Origin: Alkalicoccus daliensis
Lineage (GTDB): Bacteria; Bacillota; Bacilli; Bacillales; Salisediminibacteriaceae
Length of the DNA: 64,000 nt
Assembly: GCF_900103955.1 (NCBI RefSeq)
Contig: NZ_FNIL01000003.1
Span: forward strand, 248,001-312,000
Reading direction: 5' to 3'
Shown here: positions 42,631-51,746 of the stretch, piece after piece
Layout: each line of letters opens with the position of its first letter
Numbering within the stretch: the first letter of the stretch is position 1
Position numbers and translations under genes: made by a program
The notes under the pieces: model-generated
What the model was told of the DNA's origin: nothing
Databases searched by the model: none
What the model saw: the letters and a program-made list of their open reading frames with translations, nothing else

Positions 42631-45465
42631 TCAACTGTCTCCAATCTGCTCCTGCGGTATATTAATAGTTAATGCACCTGTTCCCCATCCGTCTTCACTT
42701 TCCAACTCTGGAATCATTAGGGCCAAACCAATAATGTCTTCTTTTGCCTTCAGATCTCTTCTTAAATCAGCGTCTTCTATGGTTCCATCATTGGTACGGG
42801 CTGTAGAATCCTGATCAATACAGTAGATAATGAGAAGTGGTGTTCTACCAAGGTCCGCATCACGACGGGTTTTCATAACTGCTTCCTGTTTAGTGCTCGG
42901 CGTACTCTTTCTCAATTCCTCTTTCTGTTCAGAAGAAAGACCTGGATGATCGATATCAACATCTGCATAAAGGTCTGAAGGAGCTCTCAGAACTCCGATA
43001 TTTATAGTATCTTCTTCTGTGGAGGAAGCTTTACGCGTACGTGTTACTTTCCCTACTTTTTTCCCGTTGGAAAGGCTCCATATGTCTTCTGTCCCACTGT
43101 CCGCTTTCTTTCCTGAGACGATAATATTCCATGGTCCTATTTTTTCATTATCAGTCATATACTGAACCCACTCTAACATCTGTGGCATCTCATGATCATT
43201 AAAAACTCTTGCCCGCTCGTGGAATGACATCTTTTTAAACAAATTTTCTTTAATTGTTTCAAAGGGAATACCCTTCCATATATATTTTGTTTTATAAGCC
43301 TCAGGTTCTTCTAGTTTGTTCAGAAAGATTTCTGCCGTGGACTTATTTTGCTTCAGCACATTCTTATCATTATCAAACAGAATTGTCTGAGGCCTAACAC
43401 CACCAAAATCCATTTTCACATGCATGGCTGACTGCTGACGGTTCGCCGCTGTAATTCGAAGCCATGATACACCAGGGGAGTTTTTGACTTTTGGTCCATA
43501 TTCTGAAGGGTCTACGAGAGACCGGGAATATAATGAAAGTGTTTCTCTCAATTCGTATTCCAGTGTGGCCAAAAATTCAAATTTGCTCTGCAGATCTTGG
43601 CCCATCCAAATCCGTGGATACAGTTCATATCGAAGACGGTACCCAAACCACCTGCCCATCTGCATTAATGTATCTGCCTGCTTGGAGTTACGATGAAAAA
43701 AAGTACTTATTAAGCCTTCCATAGTTAATCCCCTGGATAAAGTTGTTCCTCCGACCACTATAAAAGCCGGGGGGAAATCGAGTGTTTCTAATTTTTCTTG
43801 GGAAGGATAGGCAAGTCTTACATGCATTCCTTCATCATTGATCCCATTATTTGAACAATTGTCTATGCACAAATGTAGGTGTTCGTGATAATCAAGGTCT
43901 CCGTACCCGTCCAGCGGTATTGAAGTAATATCTTTAACCAGCTTTTTTATATTAGGAATAAAAAGGTCAAAGTCCTGAAATTGATATATTTTATCTTGAT
44001 CTCCCGAATAATCTTTGTAGGATTTCTGAAAATGTCTTAAGTTAAATTTATGAGTTTCTTTTTCCCAAACCGCTCGGCATTCTCTGATTATTTCTTCGGT
44101 AGAGGTGTTTAACAAATAGTTTTTTATAGCCTCTGCTACAGCGGTATGATGGCGCTGATTTTGGCTTGTATGTACCATCATTGTCAATGGCTTCTTATAC
44201 CCATGAAGTTTTAAAGAGCTGTGAGCACCCAAAAACCAGCATAGGCTCTCTTTGAGTGAAACAGGCAGTTTGATGGAACCTTGGTGCAGTGCTTCAATCT
44301 CCTCCTGATCACCGTCATATATATTTCTAACAATATTCATCCCTTGAAACTCTTCCACGCCCTCGATGCCAAATATTTCTTTAGGACCGAAATAAGTGTT
44401 TGTTGTACTCAGTGCTTTAACAAAATCTCTTGGATAAAGAGCCTCTTCTCCAAATTCATTTAAGAAATTTGCATAAGGTGTAGCGGTGTAACTTACGTAA
44501 TTCACAGCTTCGGGAGTTTTATTCATCACTTTATTCTGTTTATCTTTACTGTTAACTAGGTTTACAATCAACCGGTTAATGGCTTTTCGTTCAATTTCAT
44601 TATTCTCATTTGTATCATGAACGTCTGCAGTATTAATACTGCCTTGATCTGCTTCATCATCTATAATTAATATCTTCATCTGCTGATATTTAGCAGTATT
44701 TTCTTGAAGAGCATCCAATAAGTCCTCAAGTCTTTTTCGGTTTTTTAGACATACGTATAAATGCGCATTTTTCACTTCACGAAAATGCATTTCGGATATC
44801 CCTTGTCCGATGGGAGCATTCTTTTTAACATTTTCCAGCGATATCCAGTTAATGTTCCCTGGGTGATTCAAATCGCTGATCAACCTTTCTTGCGTTTGTT
44901 TTCGCAGATTTTCTACAAGTCCTGAAAGCACAATGAACATATTCCACCCGTGATCAGCCGCCATTGCCATAAGTCCTGCCATGTTAGCAGTTTTTCCTGA
45001 TTGAACATTCCCTACAACCATCCCTTGAACAGGTCTTCTATTCCTAGTATCTGTGCTGAGACGTCTCAATACGCTGAGACTTGCCTGTTCAATTTTAGTG
45101 ACCGCTATCTCTGGAAGTCCTTTACTCTCAAGTTCTTCCCTATAAAGTTGCCATGATGTTCTAGGATCTTCAGGAACTACAGCAGTGTTATTGTCATAAT
45201 CTCCAGTAAGCATGGCCCCTTGGTTTCTATGTTCTGAGGCGATAGTTAGTTCCTCGATTTCCTTTACTCCTGCTACTAGGTCAAACCATTTTTCTGTATT
45301 CATATTAGGCCAATGATTTAAATCCTGTTGCTGGCTGATAAATTCTTCGAGCCCTTTCATGTCATTTCTTTTAGCGTATGTAATGCTAGCCCAGTCTCGT
45401 CCTCTTTGACGTTCTTCTTTAATCCATCCTCTGGGCTTATCGTAGATAACTTCAAATGTACTCAT
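42631..45465 (-). CDS. Z1-domain superfamily II helicase-like protein
   Basis: 944 residues, the first gene of the operon. Helicase motifs: Walker A GNVQSGKTANMAGL (~155), Walker B ILIIDDEADQGS (~270), YTATPYANFLNE (motif III), and late motifs VVGGTTLSRGLTMEGL and QMGRWFGYR. This combination defines the Z1 family, found with MORC ATPases and methylases in restriction systems. Probably translocates on or remodels DNA for cleavage. ATG 45465 lies after AGGAG. The end overlaps the ATPase gene. Confidence 0.93.
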   Translation of the reverse strand: MSTFEVIYDKPRGWIKEERQRGRDWASITYAKRNDMKGLEEFISQQQDLNHWPNMNTEKWFDLVAGVKEIEELTIASEHRNQGAMLTGDYDNNTAVVPEDPRTSWQLYREELESKGLPEIAVTKIEQASLSVLRRLSTDTRNRRPVQGMVVGNVQSGKTANMAGLMAMAADHGWNMFIVLSGLVENLRKQTQERLISDLNHPGNINWISLENVKKNAPIGQGISEMHFREVKNAHLYVCLKNRKRLEDLLDALQENTAKYQQMKILIIDDEADQGSINTADVHDTNENNEIERKAINRLIVNLVNSKDKQNKVMNKTPEAVNYVSYTATPYANFLNEFGEEALYPRDFVKALSTTNTYFGPKEIFGIEGVEEFQGMNIVRNIYDGDQEEIEALHQGSIKLPVSLKESLCWFLGAHSSLKLHGYKKPLTMMVHTSQNQRHHTAVAEAIKNYLLNTSTEEIIRECRAVWEKETHKFNLRHFQKSYKDYSGDQDKIYQFQDFDLFIPNIKKLVKDITSIPLDGYGDLDYHEHLHLCIDNCSNNGINDEGMHVRLAYPSQEKLETLDFPPAFIVVGGTTLSRGLTMEGLISTFFHRNSKQADTLMQMGRWFGYRLRYELYPRIWMGQDLQSKFEFLATLEYELRETLSLYSRSLVDPSEYGPKVKNSPGVSWLRITAANRQQSAMHVKMDFGGVRPQTILFDNDKNVLKQNKSTAEIFLNKLEEPEAYKTKYIWKGIPFETIKENLFKKMSFHERARVFNDHEMPQMLEWVQYMTDNEKIGPWNIIVSGKKADSGTEDIWSLSNGKKVGKVTRTRKASSTEEDTINIGVLRAPSDLYADVDIDHPGLSSEQKEELRKSTPSTKQEAVMKTRRDADLGRTPLLIIYCIDQDSTARTNDGTIEDADLRRDLKAKEDIIGLALMIPELESEDGWGTGALTINIPQEQIGDS

Positions 45466-45601
45466 AATCTGCACTCCTTATATTATCTTTTCTTATCTTT
45501 TTAGTCCTATATCATTGGTACCTATATTATAACAAAAAATGTACCTCCTAAAATGTTTATAAGGAATTCTATATGTGAATATTAATTAAAAAGGAGTTCC
45601 A
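45466..45601. other. Promoter region of the defence operon and decayed vsr
   Basis: Divergent A+T-rich stretch. It contains AAAAAGGAG just before the start of the decayed vsr. No clear dyad was found. Confidence 0.4.
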
Positions 45602-46024
45602 ATGAATAATCTTACTGCAGAAAATCGGTGAAAAAACATAAGGCTATTAAATTAGGATCGCAGATTAAAAATTTTATTTTAAAAGAATTGTATAGAAAAG
45701 GACTCCGTTACCAACGTAATTTATGCTCTCTTTACGGTTCACCAAACTTTGCAATTTAAAATTAAAATGGTTAATTTTGCAGATTCATGCTTTTGACACC
45801 AATGTCCTCAATATGGGTATATGTTTGAAACGAATCACGATTTCTAGCAGAAGTCACTGCATAGTTATGTTCAATAGGCACATGAAGTAAACAACTTTCA
45901 TATTAAAGAAGACTAGCATTAATTAAGGCTTTGAAAACACGAATTTAAACAGGATTTTCACAAGGCCAGCGATAAAATAGAGAAATTTGTCCTTCAATAT
46001 AAGAATAATACCTTTAGTAAATAG
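45602..46024 (+). pseudogene. vsr: Decayed second vsr gene
   Basis: AAGGAG and an ATG are still present (MNNLTAENR, then TGA where Vsr has more codons). Reading in one frame with stops and one small shift gives KELYRKGLRYQRNL, SLYGSPNFAI, FADSCF-stop-HQCPQYG, and a C-terminus KHEFKQDFHKASDKIEKF. These align in order with the intact Vsr (KELWHRGYRFRKNV, SLMGRPDIVI, FIDSCFWHGCPLHG, EHEIKDDLTGALNKIEYH). Two Trp codons have become TGA and TAG. Clearly inactive. Confidence 0.88.
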
Positions 46025-46326
46025 TTTGAAAGCTGTAAAAATTCACCATGGTAAATTAATGATATCTTATAAAGATATATAGTATTAATGTAACTGAAGT
46101 TGCATTATTTTTAAGAAAATTTGTGATTCTTAAGATAATTAATAAGATTGATAAATCGTCTAATAATACAAAAAATAATAACTTACGGCTGACCAGTCCT
46201 TATACCTTGTTAGAGGAAAATAAGAAGAATATAGCAAGAATAGTTACATACTATTAGCAATTTTCTATTCTCGTTTTGGTCAATTTCGTAAGTTATTATT
46301 AAGTTTAATGGATTACAATTTTGGGG
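46025..46326. other. Right border of the accessory island
   Basis: No reading frame. Holds the 127-bp inverted-repeat element described separately and the end of rlmCD. Confidence 0.5.
46174..46300. repeat. 127-bp element with 14-bp perfect terminal inverted repeats
   Basis: AATAATAACTTACG (46174-46187) is exactly inverted at 46287-46300, and after a short gap the match resumes with TGACCA. The inner ~100 bases hold no gene. It could be a miniature inverted-repeat element or an extended hairpin ending rlmCD transcription. No flanking target duplication is obvious. Confidence 0.55.
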
Positions 46327-47700
46327 TTAGTATACTTTCTCCAGCCGCACCACACATTCCACATGCGTCGTCTGAGGAAACATATCCACCGGCTGCACTT
46401 CCTTCGTTGCATACCCTTTTTCACCTAAGATCTTCAAGTCCCTTGCCAGTGTTGCCGGGTTGCACGATACATACACAATCCGCTCCGGCTGCATTTCCAC
46501 CATCGTATTGAGCAGCGACTCGTCACAGCCTTTTCTCGGCGGGTCTACTACAATCACGTCTGCTTCAATCCCCTGCGCTTTCCACCATGGCATCACATTT
46601 TCTGCTTCTCCGACGAAAAACTCTGCATTGTCGAGATGATTCAGCTTTGCGTTTTCCTTGGCGTCCGTAACTGCTTCCGGTACCACCTCTACGCCGTACA
46701 CCTGCTTTGCCTGTTTCGCAAGAAACAGACTGATCGTACCGATTCCACAGTAGGCGTCAATCACGTTTTCTTTGCCGGTCAGCTGGGCGTACTCGAGTGC
46801 TTTGCTGTACAGAACTTTCGTCTGGGCCGGGTTTACCTGGTAGAACGACCTCGGCGAAATCGCAAAGCGGATGTTATCGATCTCATCGTAGATTACGTCT
46901 TCTCCCCAGAGCGTGGTTGTTTTATCTCCAAAGATCACGTTCGTACGCTTCGGGTTCACGTTGTGTGCAAGCGAAGCAAGGTTCGGAAATGCTTCTCTGA
47001 GCTCGCGGATGAGGTGTTTTTTGTTGGGAATCGAATCATTTTTCGTTATCAGCACGATCATCAGCTGATCGGTTGTTTTTGCATGGCGGATGACGACGTG
47101 GCGCAGCTGTCCTTTATGCGTTTTGTCGTCATAAGCGCGGATCCCGTAGTCTTCCGCAAGCTTCTTCACGAGGTTCATTGCCTTGTCTGCATCCTGCCCC
47201 TGGATCAGGCACACATCGGTATCGACAATCTCATGGCTCCGCTCTGCGTAAAAGCCGGCTTCGATTTTGCCATTCCGCTCTCCGAAAGGAATCTGGGATT
47301 TGTTGCGGTAGCGCCACGGGTCTTCCATCCCGAGCGTTTTGTGTACGGGAATGTCTGTGAGCCCGCCGATTCTTGCGAGTGTTTCTTTTACGAGCTTCTG
47401 CTTGTGCGCAAGCTGGCCTTCGTAGCTCAGGTGCTGGAGCTGGCAGCCGCCGCAGCGGTTAAATACCGGGCAGGGCGGATTCGTGCGTTCGGTGCTTTCT
47501 TTCTCTATATGAACGAGCCGGCCGAAGCCGAAGTTTTTCTTTGTGTTAATGACTTTAATTGCGGCAGTTTCGCCTGGGAGCGCCTGCTTCACGAAAATCG
47601 GGTAGCCGTCCACCTTGGCAACCCCTGCCCCATCGTGGGTTAAATCCTCAAATGTCACGTGGATTTCTTCATTTTTCTGTACGGGTATCTGTTTACTCAT
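46327..47700 (-). CDS. rlmCD: 23S rRNA (uracil-5-)-methyltransferase
   Basis: 457 residues, equal in size to B. subtilis YefA/RlmCD, which methylates U747 and U1939 of 23S rRNA. TRAM domain (~8-65), iron-sulphur cysteines [11 protein letters not shown] (~78-88), SAM-binding segment [30 protein letters not shown] and the catalytic [12 protein letters not shown]. Higher G+C than the island to its left marks return to core genome. Downstream is the inverted-repeat element. Monocistronic. Confidence 0.93.
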   Translation of the reverse strand: MSKQIPVQKNEEIHVTFEDLTHDGAGVAKVDGYPIFVKQALPGETAAIKVINTKKNFGFGRLVHIEKESTERTNPPCPVFNRCGGCQLQHLSYEGQLAHKQKLVKETLARIGGLTDIPVHKTLGMEDPWRYRNKSQIPFGERNGKIEAGFYAERSHEIVDTDVCLIQGQDADKAMNLVKKLAEDYGIRAYDDKTHKGQLRHVVIRHAKTTDQLMIVLITKNDSIPNKKHLIRELREAFPNLASLAHNVNPKRTNVIFGDKTTTLWGEDVIYDEIDNIRFAISPRSFYQVNPAQTKVLYSKALEYAQLTGKENVIDAYCGIGTISLFLAKQAKQVYGVEVVPEAVTDAKENAKLNHLDNAEFFVGEAENVMPWWKAQGIEADVIVVDPPRKGCDESLLNTMVEMQPERIVYVSCNPATLARDLKILGEKGYATKEVQPVDMFPQTTHVECVVRLEKVY

Positions 47701-47816
47701 ATACGTCTATCCTTTCCTCTCTGGCTTTGTTGATTGTACCATATTCTGTAGTGGGAAAATACGATGCGAACTGGTATGATTAACGTGGTACGAGCAATTT
47801 TAAAGAGGTGGAAAAC

Positions 47817-48782
47817 ATGGCAGCATTAAAACGGAATGATCCGTGTCCCTGCGGCAGCGGCAAAAAATATAAAAAGTGCTGTCTGAAAAAGCTGGAAACA
47901 AAATCCCGCTTTGATCAGGCAGAGCTTCGCGCATTTAACGAGCTGCTCCCAAGGATCTTTGACTACAGCAAACAATATGATGAAGTTTTAAAACCCGCCT
48001 ATGAGGCAAAAATAGCATCGTTTGAGACCCTTTCCGTCCCGGACGCCCGGGCATTTTCCCAGCTTCTGTTCCACTGGATGCTGTTCAACTGGAAAGGCGG
48101 AGAGAAGCAGGCGATTCTGGATGACTATCTGGAGGAACACCGTGATAATTACACAAAGAATTTCGCAGAGTTTCTTGATAACTGGAAAGGGATTGAACCG
48201 CGCTTATTTTACGTCGTGCATTCCGACAGTGACTACCTTGCTTTAAAGGATATGTGGTCGGAAAAATCGCAGACGATCCAGAAGACCCCGGTCGCAGATA
48301 CGATCGGCGCGGAGCAGTATGTGATCGGCTACTTATATCATACCCCGGACGGACCTGCGCTCGGCAGTGACGCGATTGAGCTTCCTCCGAAGCTTGGGGA
48401 AGCGTTCCAGAAAGCGTGCAAAACAGCTTCCGTGAAAAAGCAGAAGCATTTCACGAAGCACTTTGACCAGGTGCTGCAGCTGCTTGCCGTCTTAATCGAG
48501 CATGGCGCTGCACTCAAGCAGGAAAAGGAATACGAGGAGATTCTGGAAAAACTGGATCTTGATTCGAAAAATTCCCACGCGGCAGCGGCAGTAGTGCTGA
48601 GAAAATTCCTTGCTGCAAACGAACCGCGGATTACGAAAACCGAAGCGTTCGCTGCAACACTCGAATACTGGGCAGGCCAGACGCTTTCTCACGAAGAGCC
48701 CCGCTCCCAGCGCGGACTCGCGAAAAAGTACGGCGTATCCCCAAGCACGATTGCAGCAAAGTACAAACAGCTGACAGCATAG
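47817..48782 (+). CDS. SEC-C motif protein with C-terminal HTH-like segment
   Basis: 321 residues. An N-terminal SEC-C zinc motif NDPCPCGSGKKYKKCC (~7-22), as at the end of SecA. The middle is helical (FSQLLFHWMLFNWKGGEKQA). The end SQRGLAKKYGVSPSTIAAKYKQL resembles a helix-turn-helix. ATG 47817 follows AGAGGTGG. The function is not known; SEC-C proteins often bind nucleic acid or ribosomes. Divergent from rlmCD. Confidence 0.8.
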   Translation: MAALKRNDPCPCGSGKKYKKCCLKKLETKSRFDQAELRAFNELLPRIFDYSKQYDEVLKPAYEAKIASFETLSVPDARAFSQLLFHWMLFNWKGGEKQAILDDYLEEHRDNYTKNFAEFLDNWKGIEPRLFYVVHSDSDYLALKDMWSEKSQTIQKTPVADTIGAEQYVIGYLYHTPDGPALGSDAIELPPKLGEAFQKACKTASVKKQKHFTKHFDQVLQLLAVLIEHGAALKQEKEYEEILEKLDLDSKNSHAAAAVVLRKFLAANEPRITKTEAFAATLEYWAGQTLSHEEPRSQRGLAKKYGVSPSTIAAKYKQLTA

Positions 48783-48989
48783 CTGGAATTACGAGAGGAC
48801 TGATGACGACATTCGTTATCGGTTCTCTTTTTGTTTCCGCAGCAGGCGCTTTTTACACCCTGCACTCCCTCCTGCTGCCCCTGCCATATCGTTCATCATT
48901 GTATTTTTCATCAAAAAAACAGCCTGCAAAAGAGGAACAGCTCCCCGCTTTTTACAGACTGTCGAAACATTCCTTATGTAATGAGAAAA

Positions 48990-49010
48990 AGAGAGGAAAA
49001 ACTCCTCTCT
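48990..49010 (-). terminator. Terminator of the wall-hydrolase gene
   Basis: AGAGAGGA-AAAAC-TCCTCTCT with a T tract on the minus-strand side. Confidence 0.85.
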
Positions 49011-49021
49011 TCTCTGACATA

Positions 49022-49678
49022 TTACTGTTTAAATGTGTGCTGGCCGATCACTGTTTCTGTCGCAAGCGTATCGAGCCATCTGTTTGTTGCGATGTGTGGA
49101 TTGTAGAAGAACAGGGCATTTCCTGCATAGGAACTTCCGCCAAGTGCTTCTTCTACTGCCTGTGCAGATTGACTTGTTGCTGCATTATTGATGGAACCGT
49201 TTCTGACAGGATCGAACTGTCCCGGCTGATGAATCACAGCGCTGACAGAGTTAGGAAACTCTCCTGCTTCCACGCGGTTCAGTACAACTTCTGCCACTGC
49301 TACTTTTCCGCTGTAAGGCTCTCCCTGTGCTTCTGCAGTAACAAGGCGTTCAAGCATTGCCTGTTCAGAAGCAGTGATGTCCACGCTGGAAGAAGTATCT
49401 GCAGCGCTGCTGCTTTCTGAGGAAGTATCAGTTTCATTACTGCTGCTTTCGCTGCTTCCGCTGTTACCATCCGTATTGATCTGCTCGCCGATGCTGATCA
49501 CTGCAGGATCATTTATCTGTGGGTTAAGTGCGACAAGCTCATCGAGTGACATATTGTTCTGGCTTGCAATATTATACATTGTATCTCCGCTCTTTACCGT
49601 ATGCGCTGAAACACTTGTAGCAAATAACATAGAAGCACCGATCGTTAATGCAGTAACTCCCGTTAGTAATTTTTTCAT
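49022..49678 (-). CDS. Cell-wall hydrolase, LysM plus SleB-type domain
   Basis: 218 residues. Signal peptide (LLTGVTALTIGASMLFATSVSA), one LysM (HTVKSGDTMYNIASQNNMSLDELVALNPQI in two pieces), a Ser/Glu/Asp linker, then a Hydrolase_2/SleB domain with the first Glu in RLVTAEAQGEPYSGKVAVAEVVLNR (split) and HQPGQFDPVRNG. Lytic-transglycosylase family acting on peptidoglycan. Similar to YkvT and CwlJ/SleB proteins. Start set at ATG after AGGAG; the GTG four codons before overlaps it. Confidence 0.88.
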   Translation of the reverse strand: MKKLLTGVTALTIGASMLFATSVSAHTVKSGDTMYNIASQNNMSLDELVALNPQINDPAVISIGEQINTDGNSGSSESSSNETDTSSESSSAADTSSSVDITASEQAMLERLVTAEAQGEPYSGKVAVAEVVLNRVEAGEFPNSVSAVIHQPGQFDPVRNGSINNAATSQSAQAVEEALGGSSYAGNALFFYNPHIATNRWLDTLATETVIGQHTFKQ

Positions 49679-49690
49679 AATGTGAAACAC

Positions 49691-50296
49691 TCCTAGCTGA
49701 AAAATATTTGAAGAACATCTGAACGGCGGGCTTTTCTTAAATACTGAGCCGCGTTCGCTGTGACCTGTTCTTCATTCCAACGCACAGTCTGTCACAGGTG
49801 AAGAATCCATGTCAAACTGCTTTCGATAATATGCGGTGTGTTCTTACATATTGAAAAACTTCTGTAACATTCACTTATTTTCTATAAATCAAGTGAACTA
49901 TGTTTAGGAATTTTCACTTCTCCTGCCATCTCAAAAAACTGCAAAGCCTGTATTACAGGAGACGCAGCTGCCGGGGGAATTTAGTATCCGGCCGATTCTC
50001 TTTTCTTTTCTGGCCAGAAAGGATGCGAAAATCCTGGAATTCTTTGGGACACACCGAATTTTTTGCGTAAAGTTCTCTCCCGTGAATGGCAGGCATGACA
50101 AAATGCTGCAGTACACTCACAGCAGGCACTTTCGCAGCTTCTGCAAGATTCTTTGCAGGATTCTTTGCCCCTGATTGTTACAGCGAAGTTAAAAACACAT
50201 TTCAAGCAGAAAAAATGGTTTATTAACCTGATTTTCAGCAGATAATAGTTTACTTTTTCTTTGGAAAAGGCAGATAAATGACAGGAGGGAAATCAT
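49691..50296. other. Intergenic region without a clear gene
   Basis: Open frames on the minus strand (for example a Cys-rich one at 49981-50205) lack ribosome sites and homology that I can see. Confidence 0.4.
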
Positions 50297-50623
50297 ATGA
50301 TAGAAAAAGTGATCATCGTAGAAGGGAAAAATGACCGTGCCCGCATGCGGCAGGTGCTCGATGAACCGGTGGAAATCATCTGCACACACGGGACGCTCAG
50401 TGTGGAAAAGCTGGAGCGGTTTATTTATCCGGTGGAGGATCTGGATGTGTTCATTCTTGTCGACGAGGATGATGCCGGCATAAAACTGCGCAGACAATTA
50501 ATGCACGAGCTTCCAAATGCCGTCCACCTGTACATTGAAAAAGAATTCCGCCAGGTGGAAACGACACCGCTGCATTACCTGCAGGATCTGCTCGGAGAGT
50601 ATTTTGCGGTAAAAAATTATTAA
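50297..50623 (+). CDS. Small Toprim-domain protein
   Basis: 108 residues, a nearly bare Toprim fold: VIIVEGKNDRARM (~5-17, the Glu) and VFILVDEDDAGIKLRRQL (the DxD). This is the core of topoisomerase/primase and RNase M5 catalytic domains. Similar short proteins exist in Bacillus (YusF-like). AGGAGG lies before the ATG. Its nucleic acid target is unknown. Confidence 0.85.
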   Translation: MIEKVIIVEGKNDRARMRQVLDEPVEIICTHGTLSVEKLERFIYPVEDLDVFILVDEDDAGIKLRRQLMHELPNAVHLYIEKEFRQVETTPLHYLQDLLGEYFAVKNY

Positions 50624-50655
50624 AAGAAGCAGCTTTGCCTTTCTGCACAGAAAAG

Positions 50656-51678
50656 CTAATCACTTTTTTCAATCATTTTAATGATGAAAGGCAGTGACAG
50701 GAAAATAGCAATCACTCTTAAAATCTGCAGGCTTGCGACCAGGGTCGGTGCCAGTCCTAGTGCAAACGCAGTCGCAGACATCTCGGCCGCTCCTGCAGGC
50801 ACGATACTCAGCAGGCTGACCACATAGGAGGCGCCGGAAAGCACGTGAAACACATACGCCAGCAGAAACCCGAGCACCAGAAACAGAAAAATAATACGTG
50901 CGCTGATAAAACCAACCTGCTTTAACCGCAAAAAGGTTTTCCGGTCAAAACGGACGCCTACCATGACCCCGATCAGCGCCTGGCCGATTCCTCCTATATA
51001 GCTCGGCACTTCCTCGATATCAAATACAAATTCCCCGAGAAAGAATCCGAGCAGGATCGCATATAAAAGTGCCCCGGCCGGAATCTTCCATCTGCTGTTT
51101 AAAAAAGAGGCAGCTGCAATGACCAGAACAAAAATCACAAAATGCTCGACGGTAAATATGCTGCTTTCCTCCGGCAGCTCAAATGTGTCTCCGGGAGACC
51201 ATACTCCGGCAATTAAAGGAATGAGCAGTACAAAAAAGGTGATTCTCGCGGTATGAAAAGCGGCTACAATCCGGCTGTCGGCACCGTAGTCTCCGCTCAC
51301 GCTGATAATCTCTGAAGCTCCGCCGGGAATGCAGCAGAACAATGCCGTGCGTTTATCAAGCATCGGCGCCCTCTTAAACAGGAGCCAGCCGAGACAAAAG
51401 CTGCCTGCAAACGTCAGCAGAAGGCTGATAAATAACGGAACAAAATAAGTGCCCAGGACACCGAACAGCTCCCGTTCCATTAAGATGCCGATATTCGCCC
51501 CGACGAGCGTTAAGGCAAGCTTGAAGGGTACTCCGTCATACGTTACGTCCGACCGGGAGAGCCCGTACAAAATACCAAACAATAGCGCGCCGAGCAGCCA
51601 TCCCGCCGGTATATTTATATAATCAAACATAAACCCTGCAGTCAGCCCGAAGATCAATACGGTGAAAGCCCGGATCAT
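50656..51678 (-). CDS. AbrB-family membrane protein
   Basis: 340 residues and about ten membrane helices. Duplicated AbrB motif: IPAGWLLGALLFGILYGL in the first half and IPAGALLYAILLGFFLG in the second. SIVPAGAAEMSATAF and FCCIPGGASEIISVSG are the paired signatures of this transporter-like family (named after an ammonia monooxygenase regulator, unrelated to the AbrB transcription factor). It is next to the tct operon and might share substrates, but that is only context. Confidence 0.85.
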   Translation of the reverse strand: MIRAFTVLIFGLTAGFMFDYINIPAGWLLGALLFGILYGLSRSDVTYDGVPFKLALTLVGANIGILMERELFGVLGTYFVPLFISLLLTFAGSFCLGWLLFKRAPMLDKRTALFCCIPGGASEIISVSGDYGADSRIVAAFHTARITFFVLLIPLIAGVWSPGDTFELPEESSIFTVEHFVIFVLVIAAASFLNSRWKIPAGALLYAILLGFFLGEFVFDIEEVPSYIGGIGQALIGVMVGVRFDRKTFLRLKQVGFISARIIFLFLVLGFLLAYVFHVLSGASYVVSLLSIVPAGAAEMSATAFALGLAPTLVASLQILRVIAIFLSLPFIIKMIEKSD

Positions 51679-51746
51679 ATGTATCGACTCCGTTCTTTAA
51701 GTGAAATCCGTTTCGTTACGTTTTAAAAGATTTTCTGCTCACAGCG

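Noticed and set aside
46636-47643. Long plus-strand open frame (335 codons) opposite rlmCD
   Set aside because: Antisense shadow of a clearly recognised gene. Its protein has no family features and no ribosome site.
48803-49420. Plus-strand frame of 205 codons
   Set aside because: Runs through a terminator and then antisense to the wall hydrolase gene.
49981-50205. Cys-rich 74-codon frame (ESCKESCRSCESACCEC), minus strand
   Set aside because: Attractive as a metal-binding peptide, but no ribosome binding site or promoter, and it overlaps another chance frame. Kept only as a note.
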